DNA from: Pararge aegeria
Taxonomy: Eukaryota; Arthropoda; Insecta; Lepidoptera; Nymphalidae
Reading direction: 5' to 3'
DNA length: 64,000 nt
NCBI RefSeq assembly: GCF_905163445.1
Contig: NC_053191.1
Location: forward strand, 13,578,001-13,642,000
Positions 1-13,200 of the stretch are shown here, piece after piece. The translations under genes were made by a program, and so were the position numbers. Below the pieces are notes generated by a model that searched no databases, was not told where the DNA came from, and saw only the letters and a program-made list of their open reading frames with translations. Position 1 is the first letter of the stretch. Each line of letters begins with the position of its first letter.

Positions 1-387
1 AGAAAAGTCTAGGTAATACTGGTGTTTCAAGACCTCCAAAGCCGCTTCTCCAAAAAACAAATGCTGACCTTTTTTCAATCTGCAAATTTTGCGGCTTTTA
101 CAATTATAGTTGGGTTGCATTATATATTTGAAAGTGAATGCTTTTAAGCCAATGAATTCACTTATTGTAGCAATAACGTTTGTTACCGTTACGTTTCGAC
201 AGCACTTACAAACATTGTAATAACTAATAACACCAGTATTTGAAGTACAGATTTTTTTACCTCTTCTAGTTTGAGAATTACAAAATCGCGGTATGCATTA
301 GAACTATTAATCCCGGACTCGAAGAAAAAAGTAATATTTTGTCTCTTAATTTTCGTCTATCAAATAATTATTTCTCTTTTTTTACAG
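1..387 (+). other. Probable last intron of the FAR-like gene
   Basis: No exon homologous to the penultimate FAR exon was found here. A possible 21-nt exon after a pyrimidine tract near 268-288 was considered but not supported. Confidence 0.35.
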
Positions 388-553
388 ACGCTATGTGGTA
401 GATCTCATCACGAAGTTTATCTTGTATTCTTTGTTCGCCTGGTTTTTATACTCAAAATGCGGAATTCTAGAAATAATTACTTCTGTAGATGATTCAGTTA
501 GAAGTTGGCTGAACATAGAAAGCGTTAAAGCCGATGTCAATGAAGTGCTATGA
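388..553 (+). CDS. Terminal exon of a second FAR-like gene (partial)
   Basis: A strong acceptor (pyrimidine run, then ACAG at 384-387) opens a 55-codon frame ending at TGA 551-553. The peptide starts RYVVDLITKFILYSLFAWF and looks like the C-terminal membrane-associated tail of fatty acyl-CoA reductases. It resembles the last exon of the complete FAR in this window, which starts MWFVDIATRFLFWALIFYW. Both exons also begin in the same phase, with a single A completing the previous codon. Upstream exons are not visible and should lie left of the window. If so, two FAR paralogues end tail to tail about 720 bp apart. The identification rests on one short, poorly conserved exon. Confidence 0.5.
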
Positions 554-1274
554 TGTACTAAAGTTCAGTTGTATTATGTATAGAGTTTCATCTGTGAATT
601 AAATGTTTGTTTTTGCGTCTTTTTATGTAGTGTGTACGTATCTGGGATCATATTAAAATAAGTTTTAATGTTTTGAGTTTATGATTTTTTTTGTATAATT
701 TCGAAGAAAGAATATTTAATCAACGAAACTATAGATCAAACTAAAATGTAACATTTTTTTTTGTATTTTTTTTTTTTGAGTCTCGCTGATAATAGAAATG
801 CAAATGGTTAAGTAGGTATAATAGAACAATTTAACCTTATTAATAAAAGTGAGTAAGTTAAGATAAAAGTGTCACTTTAATAAATGAATTAAAGTCAGGG
901 TATTGAATATTTTTTTTATTAAAAATAGGAAGATATAAAAATAAATCTATGATTACAGAATTATTATATCAAGTCTTTTAATTATTTGCTGGGCTACCGT
1001 TCCCCTGGAACCGTTATCCAGACTGGTTTTAAAACTTAAAATTAATGATTTACTATTCCTTCAAGACGGTGTACAAATATACCTATATTACAAAATCGTC
1101 GTAATCTTATACAATTTAAATTTTATAACTAACCTAATTTCCTATCCTGAAGCAAAAGAAGCTTCGCAAACTTTATTTATACACAACGACGTTATCTAAA
1201 TAATACTTGTGTTTTACAAATAGTCTAAAGTTTTCGACTTAAAACTCTTGAGTTCACACTAATGATATCATAAA
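554..1274. other. Convergent intergenic region
   Basis: AT-rich DNA between two genes that end towards each other. It should hold both 3' UTRs. A minus-strand AATAAA (TTTATT at 1172-1177) is a candidate poly(A) signal for the downstream FAR. No ORF worth reporting. Confidence 0.5.
598..603 (+). terminator. Candidate poly(A) signal of the FAR-like gene
   Basis: ATTAAA lies 45 nt after the stop codon of the terminal exon at 388-553, at a usual distance for a short 3' UTR. Confidence 0.35.
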
Positions 1275-4200
1275 CTATTCCACAATAGCTTGATGAGTTA
1301 TTTCACTAGATGTAGTAAGAAAACTATAGAACGTTGATATCCAGCCACTGATCCAGTAGAATATGAGTGCCCAGAACAAAAATCTCGTTGCAATATCCAC
1401 GAACCACATTCTGCAAATAAAATTGTTTAGTTAATTTTATTCATCATTAGAGTATTACGTTTTATTTCTATCCGATGCCCTGTTTTCACCCGATTCAAAA
1501 ATTCACTGTACAGTACCTTTATATATTCCTCCCATTTCTTTGAAATTTCTACTGTTTTAAACTAGTTTAATAAATTAAAAGGACGAAAGCTAGAAACAGG
1601 TGAGCGGAAACTGAATTTTGCAAATAGATGTTTCAAAAATGGAAACAGTTTATCAGAATAATCTATAAAAGCCAGAAATTCCATAACAAGATCTGTTAAA
1701 CGTGCAAAAACATATTGTACACGGGAAAAACCGCACAACTGGCCCTGCGTTGAGGTTTTCAAAAACATAATTTCATTAGAGGCTACTATTATCCCCCAAA
1801 AGCGTATCTATTTTTTGTAAAAAATCCACGACATTAAAATCGAAACAAACTTGATTAAAACCCGTTATGACGTTAACTGAATTTTATAGAATAACGATTT
1901 CAATAAATGTAAAATGCTAGCAACTATCTATCGCATGGCTTCCAGAGTGCTGCGAATTATTTTGAAGGCAAATCTCTAAATTGACAGGTGTAAAAGTATT
2001 ACTGTGCCATTCACGGAAAAATATTATAGTCTAGTTCTGTAAAACAGATTAAGCCCTATAGTATATACGTAATTTGGGCAAGAGACCCGTAATTCAGCCA
2101 ATAACAATTATTGCGGTAGTGGATATGTGATAAGCGTAAATTTGGCAATAGATATCGTCCTAGAGACAAACTGCAATGTAATCAATAGGTTTTTTTTAGG
2201 GTTCAATGTATTCAGAAAAGAATGTTATATTAGATTTAAATTATACATACACTTTCATATGCCTTCTGGCAGCAGGTAGTGTGTCATCATATTCCTTTAA
2301 AATGAAGATCCGAGCTGCTCTGATACAATCTTCAAAATATTTTAATATGTCCAAACCTGAAATGAAAAATAGAAAAATGTATCAGCTTGAACAATTCATA
2401 AATCATGCCAATTCAATAGAACCACAGAATTAAGAACATACAGAACCCACATTCCGCCATTATTGCATGCAGTGCATTGCAGTTGCTAGCTCACAAGTTT
2501 TTTCCCATTTTCTCCTTTTATGGTAAACTACGATACTATACACTTCCACGACAATACACACATATTCGCCAAGCGGAGCTTGTGTTATGGGTACTAAGAT
2601 AGCTAATGAATATCTTTATGAATAAATACAGATAAATACAATACACATAAATACTTATAATATACAGATCAAACGAAAATATACGAAACAAAGATAAACG
2701 TTTCGAACATCAGAGGTCAACTGCTAAATGGTATGAAGTGACTAACCGCCTGTTCGAGAAACACTACTAATGTGGAGTTGTTGTTGATGCTAGTTTATTA
2801 TTTGTGTACACGGTTTCTGCATGTTCTTAATTCTGTGAGTAGAACTAAGTTAGTAAGAAAGTAAGAAAGTAAACTTTACCTAAATTTCAATTTCTTGCTT
2901 TACATTTTCGTTGTTTACTAATTCAGCAACTTAGCAATACTGTTATTTCTTTAATTATCACATTAGTATAAATTAAACTTTAAAAATAGTTTGATAAGCC
3001 CATACCATAGTTTTACATTGCATATTGGATAGAAGCTGGTGTTACTTTGCGATATTCCATGATATATTACAAAAATTAAGCTTAATTTGCTATACTCCAA
3101 GATCCTTGCTATTGTGTACACAATATAGATTGCTTGCTTTTTGTGAGTATAACAAATTAAGCTTAATTTTCATAATATATCATGGAATTCCGAAAACTGA
3201 CCCCTGTTTCTATCCAATAAGTAATGTAAACTTATGGCATGGACGATAGCCCTGTAGTTCCGGCTTCACTTTCAGGGGACCGAGTTCGAATCGAACTGAG
3301 GCCCAGCACCTCTAACTTTTCTAAGTTATGAGCGTTTTAACAAATTAAAATATCACTTGCTTCAACGGTGAAGGAAAACATCGTGAGGAAGCCTGCTTGC
3401 CTGAGAGTTCTGCATAATGTTCAACAAGGCGTGTTATGTCTACCAATACGCACTGGGCCAGCGTGTTGGACTACGGCCTAAAACCTTCTCATTGTGGGAC
3501 GAGATACGTAGCCGGTAGTGGGCCGGTAATGTCAAGACAAAGTCAAATATTTCTTTATTCAATTAGACACATAGATGGCACTTTTAATGCGTAGATTACA
3601 TACAAAATTTGTAGGTAGTAGTGAGTAGTGATGGCGATAACTTAATTTCGTGAACGTAAAACTAAAGCAACGAGGGTCCTAAACGTACCCTGGTCTAAAA
3701 AGAAGCCCACTACAAACTTAGCCGGGTGTTCTTTCTTTTTGAAATAGGTTGATATGATTTTGATGATGTGGCGGTAGACTCACTACACACAGACAGACTT
3801 GACGTTTCAAACTGGCTAATACTAGGCCTACTTGAAATAAATAAATTTTGAATTTTGATGATAGATTAAACTTTTACGATTGCTTACCAATAGCGTCTAC
3901 TTTATAATCCCGCCTCTCTCTAGGGTTAAGGCTTTTCCGAAGTGACTGCGCGATATCAGATTTGAAGTCCCACTGATTATTTGTGTAGTATTCAAATACG
4001 TCGAATCCCTTACTTATACGTCGGTGGACGCGCATCAAACTGTGAAAAAAATACTTACATAAATCATGTTTTACATTATGTAGCGTTTCTATCTTTTTTT
4101 TTTATTCCCCTACAAGAAAGCCCTTCACTGCAAGCTCACCTGGTGAAGTGATGATGCATTCAATGCATATATGGTATCTAGGCTCGTTAGGATGTATGGT

Positions 4201-7200
4201 AGTCTTACCCCTAACCGGTTTCTATGCGACATCGTACCGGAACACTAAATCACTTAGAAGGAGGTCTTTGTCGGTAGGGTGGTCATAAGCCACAGCCAAA
4301 GCTTGACCATAATCCAGAAATTATAAGTTCCCAAATTCCCTTGCCGGGAATCAAACCCAGGACCTCCTGCTTAACTTCACAGCGCTCACCGTTGCGCCAG
4401 GGAGATCGTCAAATATTTCACATGATGTTAAAAATACTACAATTTTTTTAAATGGTTTAAGCAATTTCCTATTATGCTCAATCTTTTAAGATATTCTTGA
4501 TTGAATATTAACATTATCAGCTAAAACTTGTGAAGTTGTGAGCTGCTTTTTAATATTAATACTTACACAGGTTTATATCCGAGACAGAATAGAAGTGTGT
4601 CGATTAGTATGGCTGGAATCCAGTGGAAGAAAAGTGCACAAATGTTGTGGTAAAACCGAGAATGTTTCATCGAACCTCCTGGATACCTGGAAATTATTAC
4701 TTCTTTTAACAAAATATTGTACGTTTATTTATCTTTTGTTATTTCCAGGATATAATCCGATATATGCTAGAAATAACAAAAATACACTAGACATTTTTTG
4801 ATCAGTATTAACAACCTAGTGTTACAGTTAATTTATAAAGTGGGTAAATAATTAAACTTTTGATAGCTATAAATTCATATTTGCCAGATATTTATGTTCA
4901 TGACATTGAGTTGGGGGGTATTTTTAAATACGACCGATTTATCGATGCACCGCAGTCCTACATGGACTCGAAAATGCAAAGATACCTTCCGGTGTCTTAG
5001 TTGTTTATCACTAGTTTATAACAGTCCACTGTTGGACTAACAAGCCCAACCGGCAGACGTAGAACTGAGCAGACGGGTTGGTGGTCACAGTAGGTGACAG
5101 TCGTAGCACAGAGGACGCTGCCGCTTGATGTCAGTTCTGCCGTCAAAAAATCCATGAATGGGCAAGCCCGACTCCTTTGGGTATGTAGCCCAACGAACTA
5201 CAGACTACAAAACCTCCTTACTTCTAACTCCGCTCTATCTTCCATAGATTGCTAAAGCTATCCATAGATTGCTAAAGCTATCCATAGATTGCTAAAGCTA
5301 TCCATAGATTGCTATCTGGAAGGGGGCGGTTACCTTTTTTTTGTTATAATTTATGGACCAAGCAGATGGGCTATGGAAAAACATTTTAGGGTCTTACAAA
5401 ATGCCACTATGTGTCCATAAATCTGGTGTTAAACCCCATTTGCCTATTATCACACCGGCAATCTCGCCCTTCAGAACGGAACACAGCATTTGCAACAATG
5501 TTGCGTGGCGGTAGTATTTCCCCGGGCGACCTCTGTCTCAAAAAACTATGTCCACTTTTGTCTTCAAGATATATCCTTTTCCAAGTCTAACTCATCTTTC
5601 TTTCAAAATACCTCGAACCATCCAAAGTATCATAGATCCGACTACTAGCAACATAATAAATATGATATCTTGTAAATGTCTAGCAAGGACTTAACACTCC
5701 ATTGTTGTCTAAGCATCGAACAAGCGATGCTTCCACTTTCTAAGTTCCTAAACCCAGAAAGATCCCTCCTAACCCTGGCAGGCCATGATTATAATGTGTG
5801 GTATCGAATAGTTTGTCTTTTCTCCTGTCAGCCATACTCACCACACAACACCATTCAATGGCACCCTGTTCATAACGATTGCCCTTCCGGCGTCGATCAT
5901 CTCCAACCAAGTCACCTTGATCTCAGCAGATGATGTAAAGTTCACAACATTGGTACTTGTTTGTCTGAAAATTAAACATACGTAGATATAATGGTTATTA
6001 CAAAAAATATTTGGAGACTGAATATATCTCAAGTTTAAAAAACGTTGAAAGATGTTTAAGTACATGTTTAGATTGAGATTTAAATCAGATGAGCATTGAT
6101 TTCACTCATTGCTTCTTATGATATACAACTTTGAGGTTAATGTTTAATTTCTCAAGATACATATTTTGTAAGAAACAATAAACTATGCCTACAATGAGAG
6201 AGTTAAAAGATTAAAATAGTCTTTTATCTATAATTATAGTTACCCGTTTTTAATGTAATTCCACGCACAAATCATGATGCCATTGATGAAAACATCCACA
6301 GGCAAGTAGTCAGCATAACTGTTGCTTTTGCAATACATCGTCCGAATAACTCCTTTGCCAGCCCCTAAAAATTTAAGGCTGTGGTCAGATCATGTGTGGA
6401 AAAATTTAATTACTTCATCGACAGCCAGCAGTCATGTTGTTTGCAGTAAATGATAGTAGCAGTAGCACAGACTACTGCTACTATAATATACTAAATATAC
6501 TAACTGCTGCCATTATGTTATTTAGTCGCCTCGTACGACACCCGCGGGAAACGGAGTTATGGCACTTAAATATTTATTTTAAGTGAATAAAAGTTTAATA
6601 ACGAGACACGAGAGTAACTCATAACTCAAAATATAAGTATTTAGTATCATATATAACTTACCAATAAGAAGACCAGTAGGACCGTTTATGTTGTCTGTCC
6701 ATCCAGGTACAGGTTCTTGCCAAATTGGAATTACTGTAATGAGTTTATTTTTGTAAGTTGAAGTGGGATCTAGTACATGTAATTACGAAAAAGATTTCCT
6801 TTACATTTTCTTTCTATAATCATATTTTTTTTTAAATCTTTACTTAAAGTTAGATGCAGATCATTCTGATGGGAAAACTATATAAAAATCTAAAACTATT
6901 TCTTTGTCTTTCTGTTTCTGCATCCCCAAAAAAATGTTGTATACTTAAAGGTTATGCTTGGGGTTAAAATTTAGGGTATTTTTTAACTGTAAAACAATAA
7001 AGCTCCGTCGAAGTAAATCGAAATAAGTCTGAGACAGATGCTCATAAAACTTTTTGGCCTTTAACATTTACTTACCAATAGAAGGACGTAGGATCATTAA
7101 AGGTATATGCTCCATAGCTTCAACGGCTAAAGCTTCTCCCAAAGCTTTTGTAAAGGCGTATGAGTTTGGCAGTTTGCTAAGTAGTCTGTAAAGTAAAGGT

Positions 7201-10200
7201 AAATGACAATATGATACAGCAAGTGTTTCTCATTATGAATTCTGGTATAGCAAGCAGCGTACTATATTCGACATAAATTTAATCTGTGGTAACATTATCT
7301 ATCCCACTCACGGGATATCACAATATTATCAACATATAACACTCTCACAATAAAGTCTTATCTACTGCTCCGTAGTCCGTAGATTTAAAAAAATCCGTTA
7401 TATTAATCAAATTAGAGGGCTCCGACCATTTTCAATTTATTGAAAAAAGTAGATACGGGTAGCCTTACCTAAATATGGAGTTCTTAACACTATTTGGTCC
7501 TGCAAGCCCGATGAACTGACGGAACTAATATTGAGTATTAATCGTTCAGTTAATGTTTTTTAATTCTGTTAAAATAGGTAACTATGATTTATTTAACATG
7601 TTGTTAATTTCAGTGAACTACAGAAGATTAGATTTTTTTGTTGCTTTTTAAGTATGTAATAACTTACTTTGGCGTAATAGTAGCAATGGTTTCTTCGTCC
7701 ATCCATTCTACGGCATCAATGATCTTATGGGGGTCAGCTGGAGGTGGGTACGGTCTTTCTTCCAAAAGCTTTTCATGTAAGTGACAGTACGCTGTTGATA
7801 TATGGATGAAGAGCTAAAATCCGAGTCCGACAACATTATTCTGAATATTGAAATTTATACACAAAAAAAATTAAAAAATATATTCCGGTAGCTCACCTTA
7901 AGGTTTTTACATTTTTTAGCTAATTCCAGCACAAGCTTTGTTCCTCGAACGTTTAACAACACAGCTTTTTTCAATTCTTCATCAAATCTACAAAGATAAA
8001 ATAGTTTAAGTATAATGATGAAATAATAAAACGCCTTCACTGACCTGATAGGTAGCCAGAGCATGTATGACATGTATGACACTGACCTGATAGTAGCCGC
8101 AGCATGTATGACCATGTGAACCTCGTCGGTTATTATCTGTCTATCGGCGTCACTTATGGCCAAGTCTGGAGCGCTGACGTCACCATCAATGATCTGAATT
8201 TTCTCAATCAGTGGAGCTGTACCACCACGAAGCCCGCGGAGTTTCTCGAATAACTGGAAGTATATATCTCAATGGTTTCGGTGCCTGCTTGCATTTTAGG
8301 TTTAACTCCCATGATTTTTTTATTCCAGTACTATCTACTCTAAAATCTAACCCGGTAGTAAACGATGACCCGTTAGCGGTATGGCAATTATAAGCCATTA
8401 TCCTATTCGGTTTCATCGCACCATCGTACTGGATGCTAGATCGTTTGGCGGCAAAATTGGATTTCAAAATTGGAATGAAGAAACCTACGTATATACATAT
8501 ATGATACACTTACCTATGTGCACGTACCTCTAACTTTCAAAATACTACTTGCTTCAACGGCGAAGAAAACATCGTGAGGAAACCTGCATGCCTGGAGTTC
8601 TCCATGCGTGAGAAGTCCACCAACTTGCACTGGGCCAGCGTGGAAGACTAAGGCCTAGACTCTTCTTATTGTGGGAGGAGACCCGTACTCTGTAGTAGTC
8701 TGGTAATGGGTTGATATGATGAGGCTCAACACCTACCCCTCAGGTTGATAGACATAAGATGGACGTATTCCTTGCATTTCCTACGAAGTGTTGATCTGTT
8801 TATAAGCGATGGTTTTCCACTAACCATCCGCCGGGCTATCTGCTTTATCCGTCATTAGTACTATTTAAAAAAAAATTATGAAAAATAAACAATCCTTTTT
8901 GGGCAGGTTATAGCAACTTGCCGGTTGCCGCACTTGACCAAACAAACGGTCAATAAATATACATTGCATTTCAAAAATTACATTTTAAGTTCGTTGCTTA
9001 ACTTTGAATATAACAAAGATGGCAACTTATTGCTACTCATAAATATCTAGCATTGTATAGGTCAATTGAGATTGATCAATAGATGAAGAAATAGTTTATG
9101 ATGACGATAATTATTGATTTTGATGAGATCGCTTGGATAGGTTGCAACAGAGAAAATGAGGATGATCGGTCGATTTTTGAGATACTAATTTGACCTTTAC
9201 CTATCCTTCATGCCTCGAACAACTTATTAAAGCTTGTGATCACGCCAATAACCTTGAGCGTTGATCCTGTATTTATTTTATGGTTGGCATAAAACATCAA
9301 GCCACCTTTTACTTGTTCAGTTCAGCAACCATGCAAATTATTTATCTATTTTCAGAAGAACAAAAATTTTTTTTAATTCGTATCAAAACAAAAAATTAAA
9401 AAAAATATTTAGTATTAAACACATTACCATCCTGCCCCAAAGCGTTACTTGTGTTATTATGGGTACCAAGACAGTCATCTTGGTACCCATAATAACACAA
9501 GTAACGAATACAGACCCAGACACTGAAAAACCTTCATGCTCAACACACAAACGATTTCCAGTTGTGGGAGTCGAACCCACAGCCTTCGACTCAAAAAGAA
9601 GGGTCGTTGCCCACTGCGCCAATCGGCCGTTATTATATAAGTATATTATTTGGATAATAATTCCATTCCTAAACTCACTCTCAAATCTCGAAATATCGAA
9701 ATCTCGAAATATTCGTTGAAACTTTCGTGTAGGTGAAGACTTGTGAATTAGAGAATGAAAGAAAGAAATAAAAAGTGTTTATCTGTAAACCCTAGATAAA
9801 AAGAACATTTAAAAAAAAAAGAAAATAGTGGAAAAAGTGTGGGGACCCAAATTGGTCTCCACTCAGCATTAACTACGCCTTTGGAGGGAGCAAAGCTAAA
9901 GCGCTGGTCTTCCGGTTAATTACAAGTATCCAGAATGCTGCGGTTATAATCCCCGTTTATCGCAAAGACGATATCATGTCGATTCTCATTGAGATTCTCA
10001 TTCCTTTGAACCGAAAGATAGTGGCTATACGACCCAAAATATTCCCCAGAAGGTTTGACATTAGACAGTTGATCGGTCGTAAAAAATACGCAAAACTAAA
10101 ACAAAAAGTCTGGTTTCTTTGAAAAAGATAAGGTGTGCCGACCCTACATAAATTGGAGAAGAAGAGGAAGAAAAAGAATAACTAGCTTTCTAAGAAACAG

Positions 10201-13200
10201 GCAGTTCAAGTAAAAGTGATTTCGCCAAAAACCTTCTAAATACATTCAGTACAAGTAATACAAGTTAATGTCGACACTAGCTAACTCAAACGGTTAGTTT
10301 CGTAATAGTGCGCAAATGTTGCTAGGTGCAACTATGCAATATTAAGCCGCGTATAATTCGTGCGCTCAAATAGTGTTGCGATTTGGAAGTGGCTGCCGGT
10401 ACATGCCGAAAATTGGGCGTCGGCTAATTCAAAGACTCGGCACGTACTTACAGTACACTTGCAGTCATTATTGGGGCGTACCAATTTGGAGGATTCAGAT
10501 TACTTAAGTATTAGGATTTTGAATTGTTTTTTATGGTAATTTAAATTTTGGATAATAACAGGCATAAAATATATTTACCTCCTATACCTTTACCTATGGA
10601 TACTTTGTGGAATTCCATGATATGCAATGAACATTAAGCTTAATTGGCTATATTCCGCGAAAGGCAGGAAAATCAGTACGTTACGTGCGTGTAATCCCTT
10701 CCCTATCCCTATCCATAGGGATAGGGATAGGGAAGGGACTACACGCACGTAACGTAATATTAGTAGGAATAGGGATATTATTAATGTGAAAGTAAGTTTG
10801 TTTGTTACGCTTTCACGCAAAAACTACTAAACCGATCATCATGAAACTTTGTACACATATTTCTGAAGGTATTAGAATTAATAAAGGATGCTTTTTATCC
10901 CGAAATTAAACTCAGTTATTTTGGGAAAGGGGTAGAAGGTGTTTGACGATTTTAAACCATAACGCCGTCAAATGATAACCGATTTAAATAATTACTTTTG
11001 TACTCTAGAGTTTATAATGTCTGTTTAATTTTGCCCAAATTTCGTGTAGATCTGATGGATGTGATTGGAGTTAGAGGATACAACTCCTTAGGACGGCAGC
11101 CAACCCGTCATTTAAGGCTTAGCTATCCTAAATACATTAAGTGCGTAGAATCACACCTAAATCGAATGCCACATATCTTTCGAAAAACAGAAACAAACGC
11201 AGAGAAAGTCGCGGGCAACAGCTAGTCATTTATAAATTCTTCAATTTTTATATTCCGCACCAAACGGATTGCCGCAATGCACTAAGTATTCATGTTTCGC
11301 TCCGACACTAGAATATCTTCAGGAAATGTTAATTTTACAGTGAATAAATGCTAATTTATAAATAATAATTGTAATATATGTAAAAATAAATAAATAGTTG
11401 ATTAAATAACATTGCTTTTATTTATTTTCACTTATTAACTATTTGAGCACAGTACAGTACACACCTGTGATAGAAGTCTATAGTCCATGACATCTGGTTC
11501 CTGCGATTGTGTAAGTTTTTGCATGGATCGTTAATCAATAAAATTGGTCATGGATCATTAAATATTGCTGAAAATCCTAGTACATAACATCTTTTGAGTC
11601 GAACCACTACTTGGTTGCATGTTCCTCGGACCAACATGTCACTTTCTAGATCAACGATAAATAAATTATTCAGTGTCTCAAACATACGCGGAAGTATGAA
11701 AATTACATTCGAAAAAAGAATTAAGCACTTCAAATATTTTTTTTGAATAAAGCGCGAAAACAATTTCGTTAGAAAATGCATTTTTACCTTCTACATTTTT
11801 TTTCGACGTATACTTGTTCAATATAAGTTTTGATAAAGTTTAATCAGAGTGTAATATAGATACAAGGATGTTAGAAAAGTAATCATTATTCTTTGCACGC
11901 CACCGCGGAGAAGGCAGAACGATAGTTCGACCTTGCTTTCAAAGAATAGGTCTAACGGTGGTGGGAAAGTATGGCGTTTTATGTAGCTTAGCTATTGAAA
12001 TGTTGCAAACATTATCGAAATATGTTAACATAAATGTAGCGCCTAGCTATATGTACACACTACACAACCAGTTGCTATAAAATTTCATAGATAGCAGCAG
12101 TTATTAAATTATCTAAACAAGGTCATAAAAAGAACCTACTTACGGGTATAACTAGTCATCGATTTCGAGAAATTTTCACTTATCTTTTTGAAGTTATACT
12201 TCTTTTGGCGCGTTAGGGAAAAATGATGAGAGTAAGTTTTTAAGATGCGCGCGCACACCGTCCCAAAAACCCAAGTTAGCTATAGTCAACATTTTAGTTT
12301 TTCAACAAAGGTTTGACAGTGTACACTTTCAATTGCCAAAGTATGCGAGATAATTAGATAACTAGGTAATGCTTTATAATAAAACTTCATATTTATTAAA
12401 TACCTTTTAATTATCTTCTTACGCCAAAGAAATATAACTTCTATCGCGTGTACATAAGTACACACATGTTTTTTTTTATTTTAACCATTGCCTATTTTCA
12501 CCTTTCTTTCCCTATTTACATATTATTAGTATTGAAAATATTAATTTTGACATACCGCATCATTTAACATTTCCTCGAGACGCTGTTTCGGGTTCTTGCC
12601 TTTTTTCGGACGAACTAGTAGCATAATTTTTCCAATATCAGGAACTTTTCTGTGAAAGAGAAAAAAGTTTTGTTCATGAAGACGAAATAAAAATAAATAT
12701 ACTATGACAATACACACATCACCATCTAGCCTTCATAGTAAGCGCAGCTTTGTGTTATAAAAAAATAAAATAAAAAAATAAAAAAGCCTTTTATTTCCTG
12801 TAACTTACATTGACATACCTAAGATAGTTTAAAGTTAGTATTTTATTTTTCGTTTACTTAATATTTATTATTATGAATGTTAGTTTATTACAAGAACCCC
12901 AGATTGGGTAAAGGCCTCCTCCAACGATGTCCATTTTTCTCTATCCTTTGCTACTTTAGCCCAATTTGGGCCGGCTATTTTTTTGATCTCGTCCTCCCAC
13001 CGTGTCACTGGTCTCCCTCTGGCTCTTTTGCCTTCCGGGCCTTTCCACATAGTTGCTCTCACGGTCTACCTCCGGTCTGTAAGCCTCGCTATATGACCTG
13101 CCCATTTCCACTTCAGTTTTAATGCATAGCTCAAGGCATTTGTTGCTTTTGTTATGGATCTTATTTTTGTATGGCGTATTTTATCAAGTTTTTTTATGCT

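Noticed and set aside
1562..1768. Minus-strand 68-codon ORF in the last FAR intron as an alternative terminal exon
   Set aside because: None of the acceptors tried joins exon 12 in frame, and no FAR similarity is visible.
9550..9630. tRNA gene
   Set aside because: The tRNA-like head belongs to a dispersed SINE with a long unrelated body; the other tRNA-like segments in the window are likewise SINE heads.
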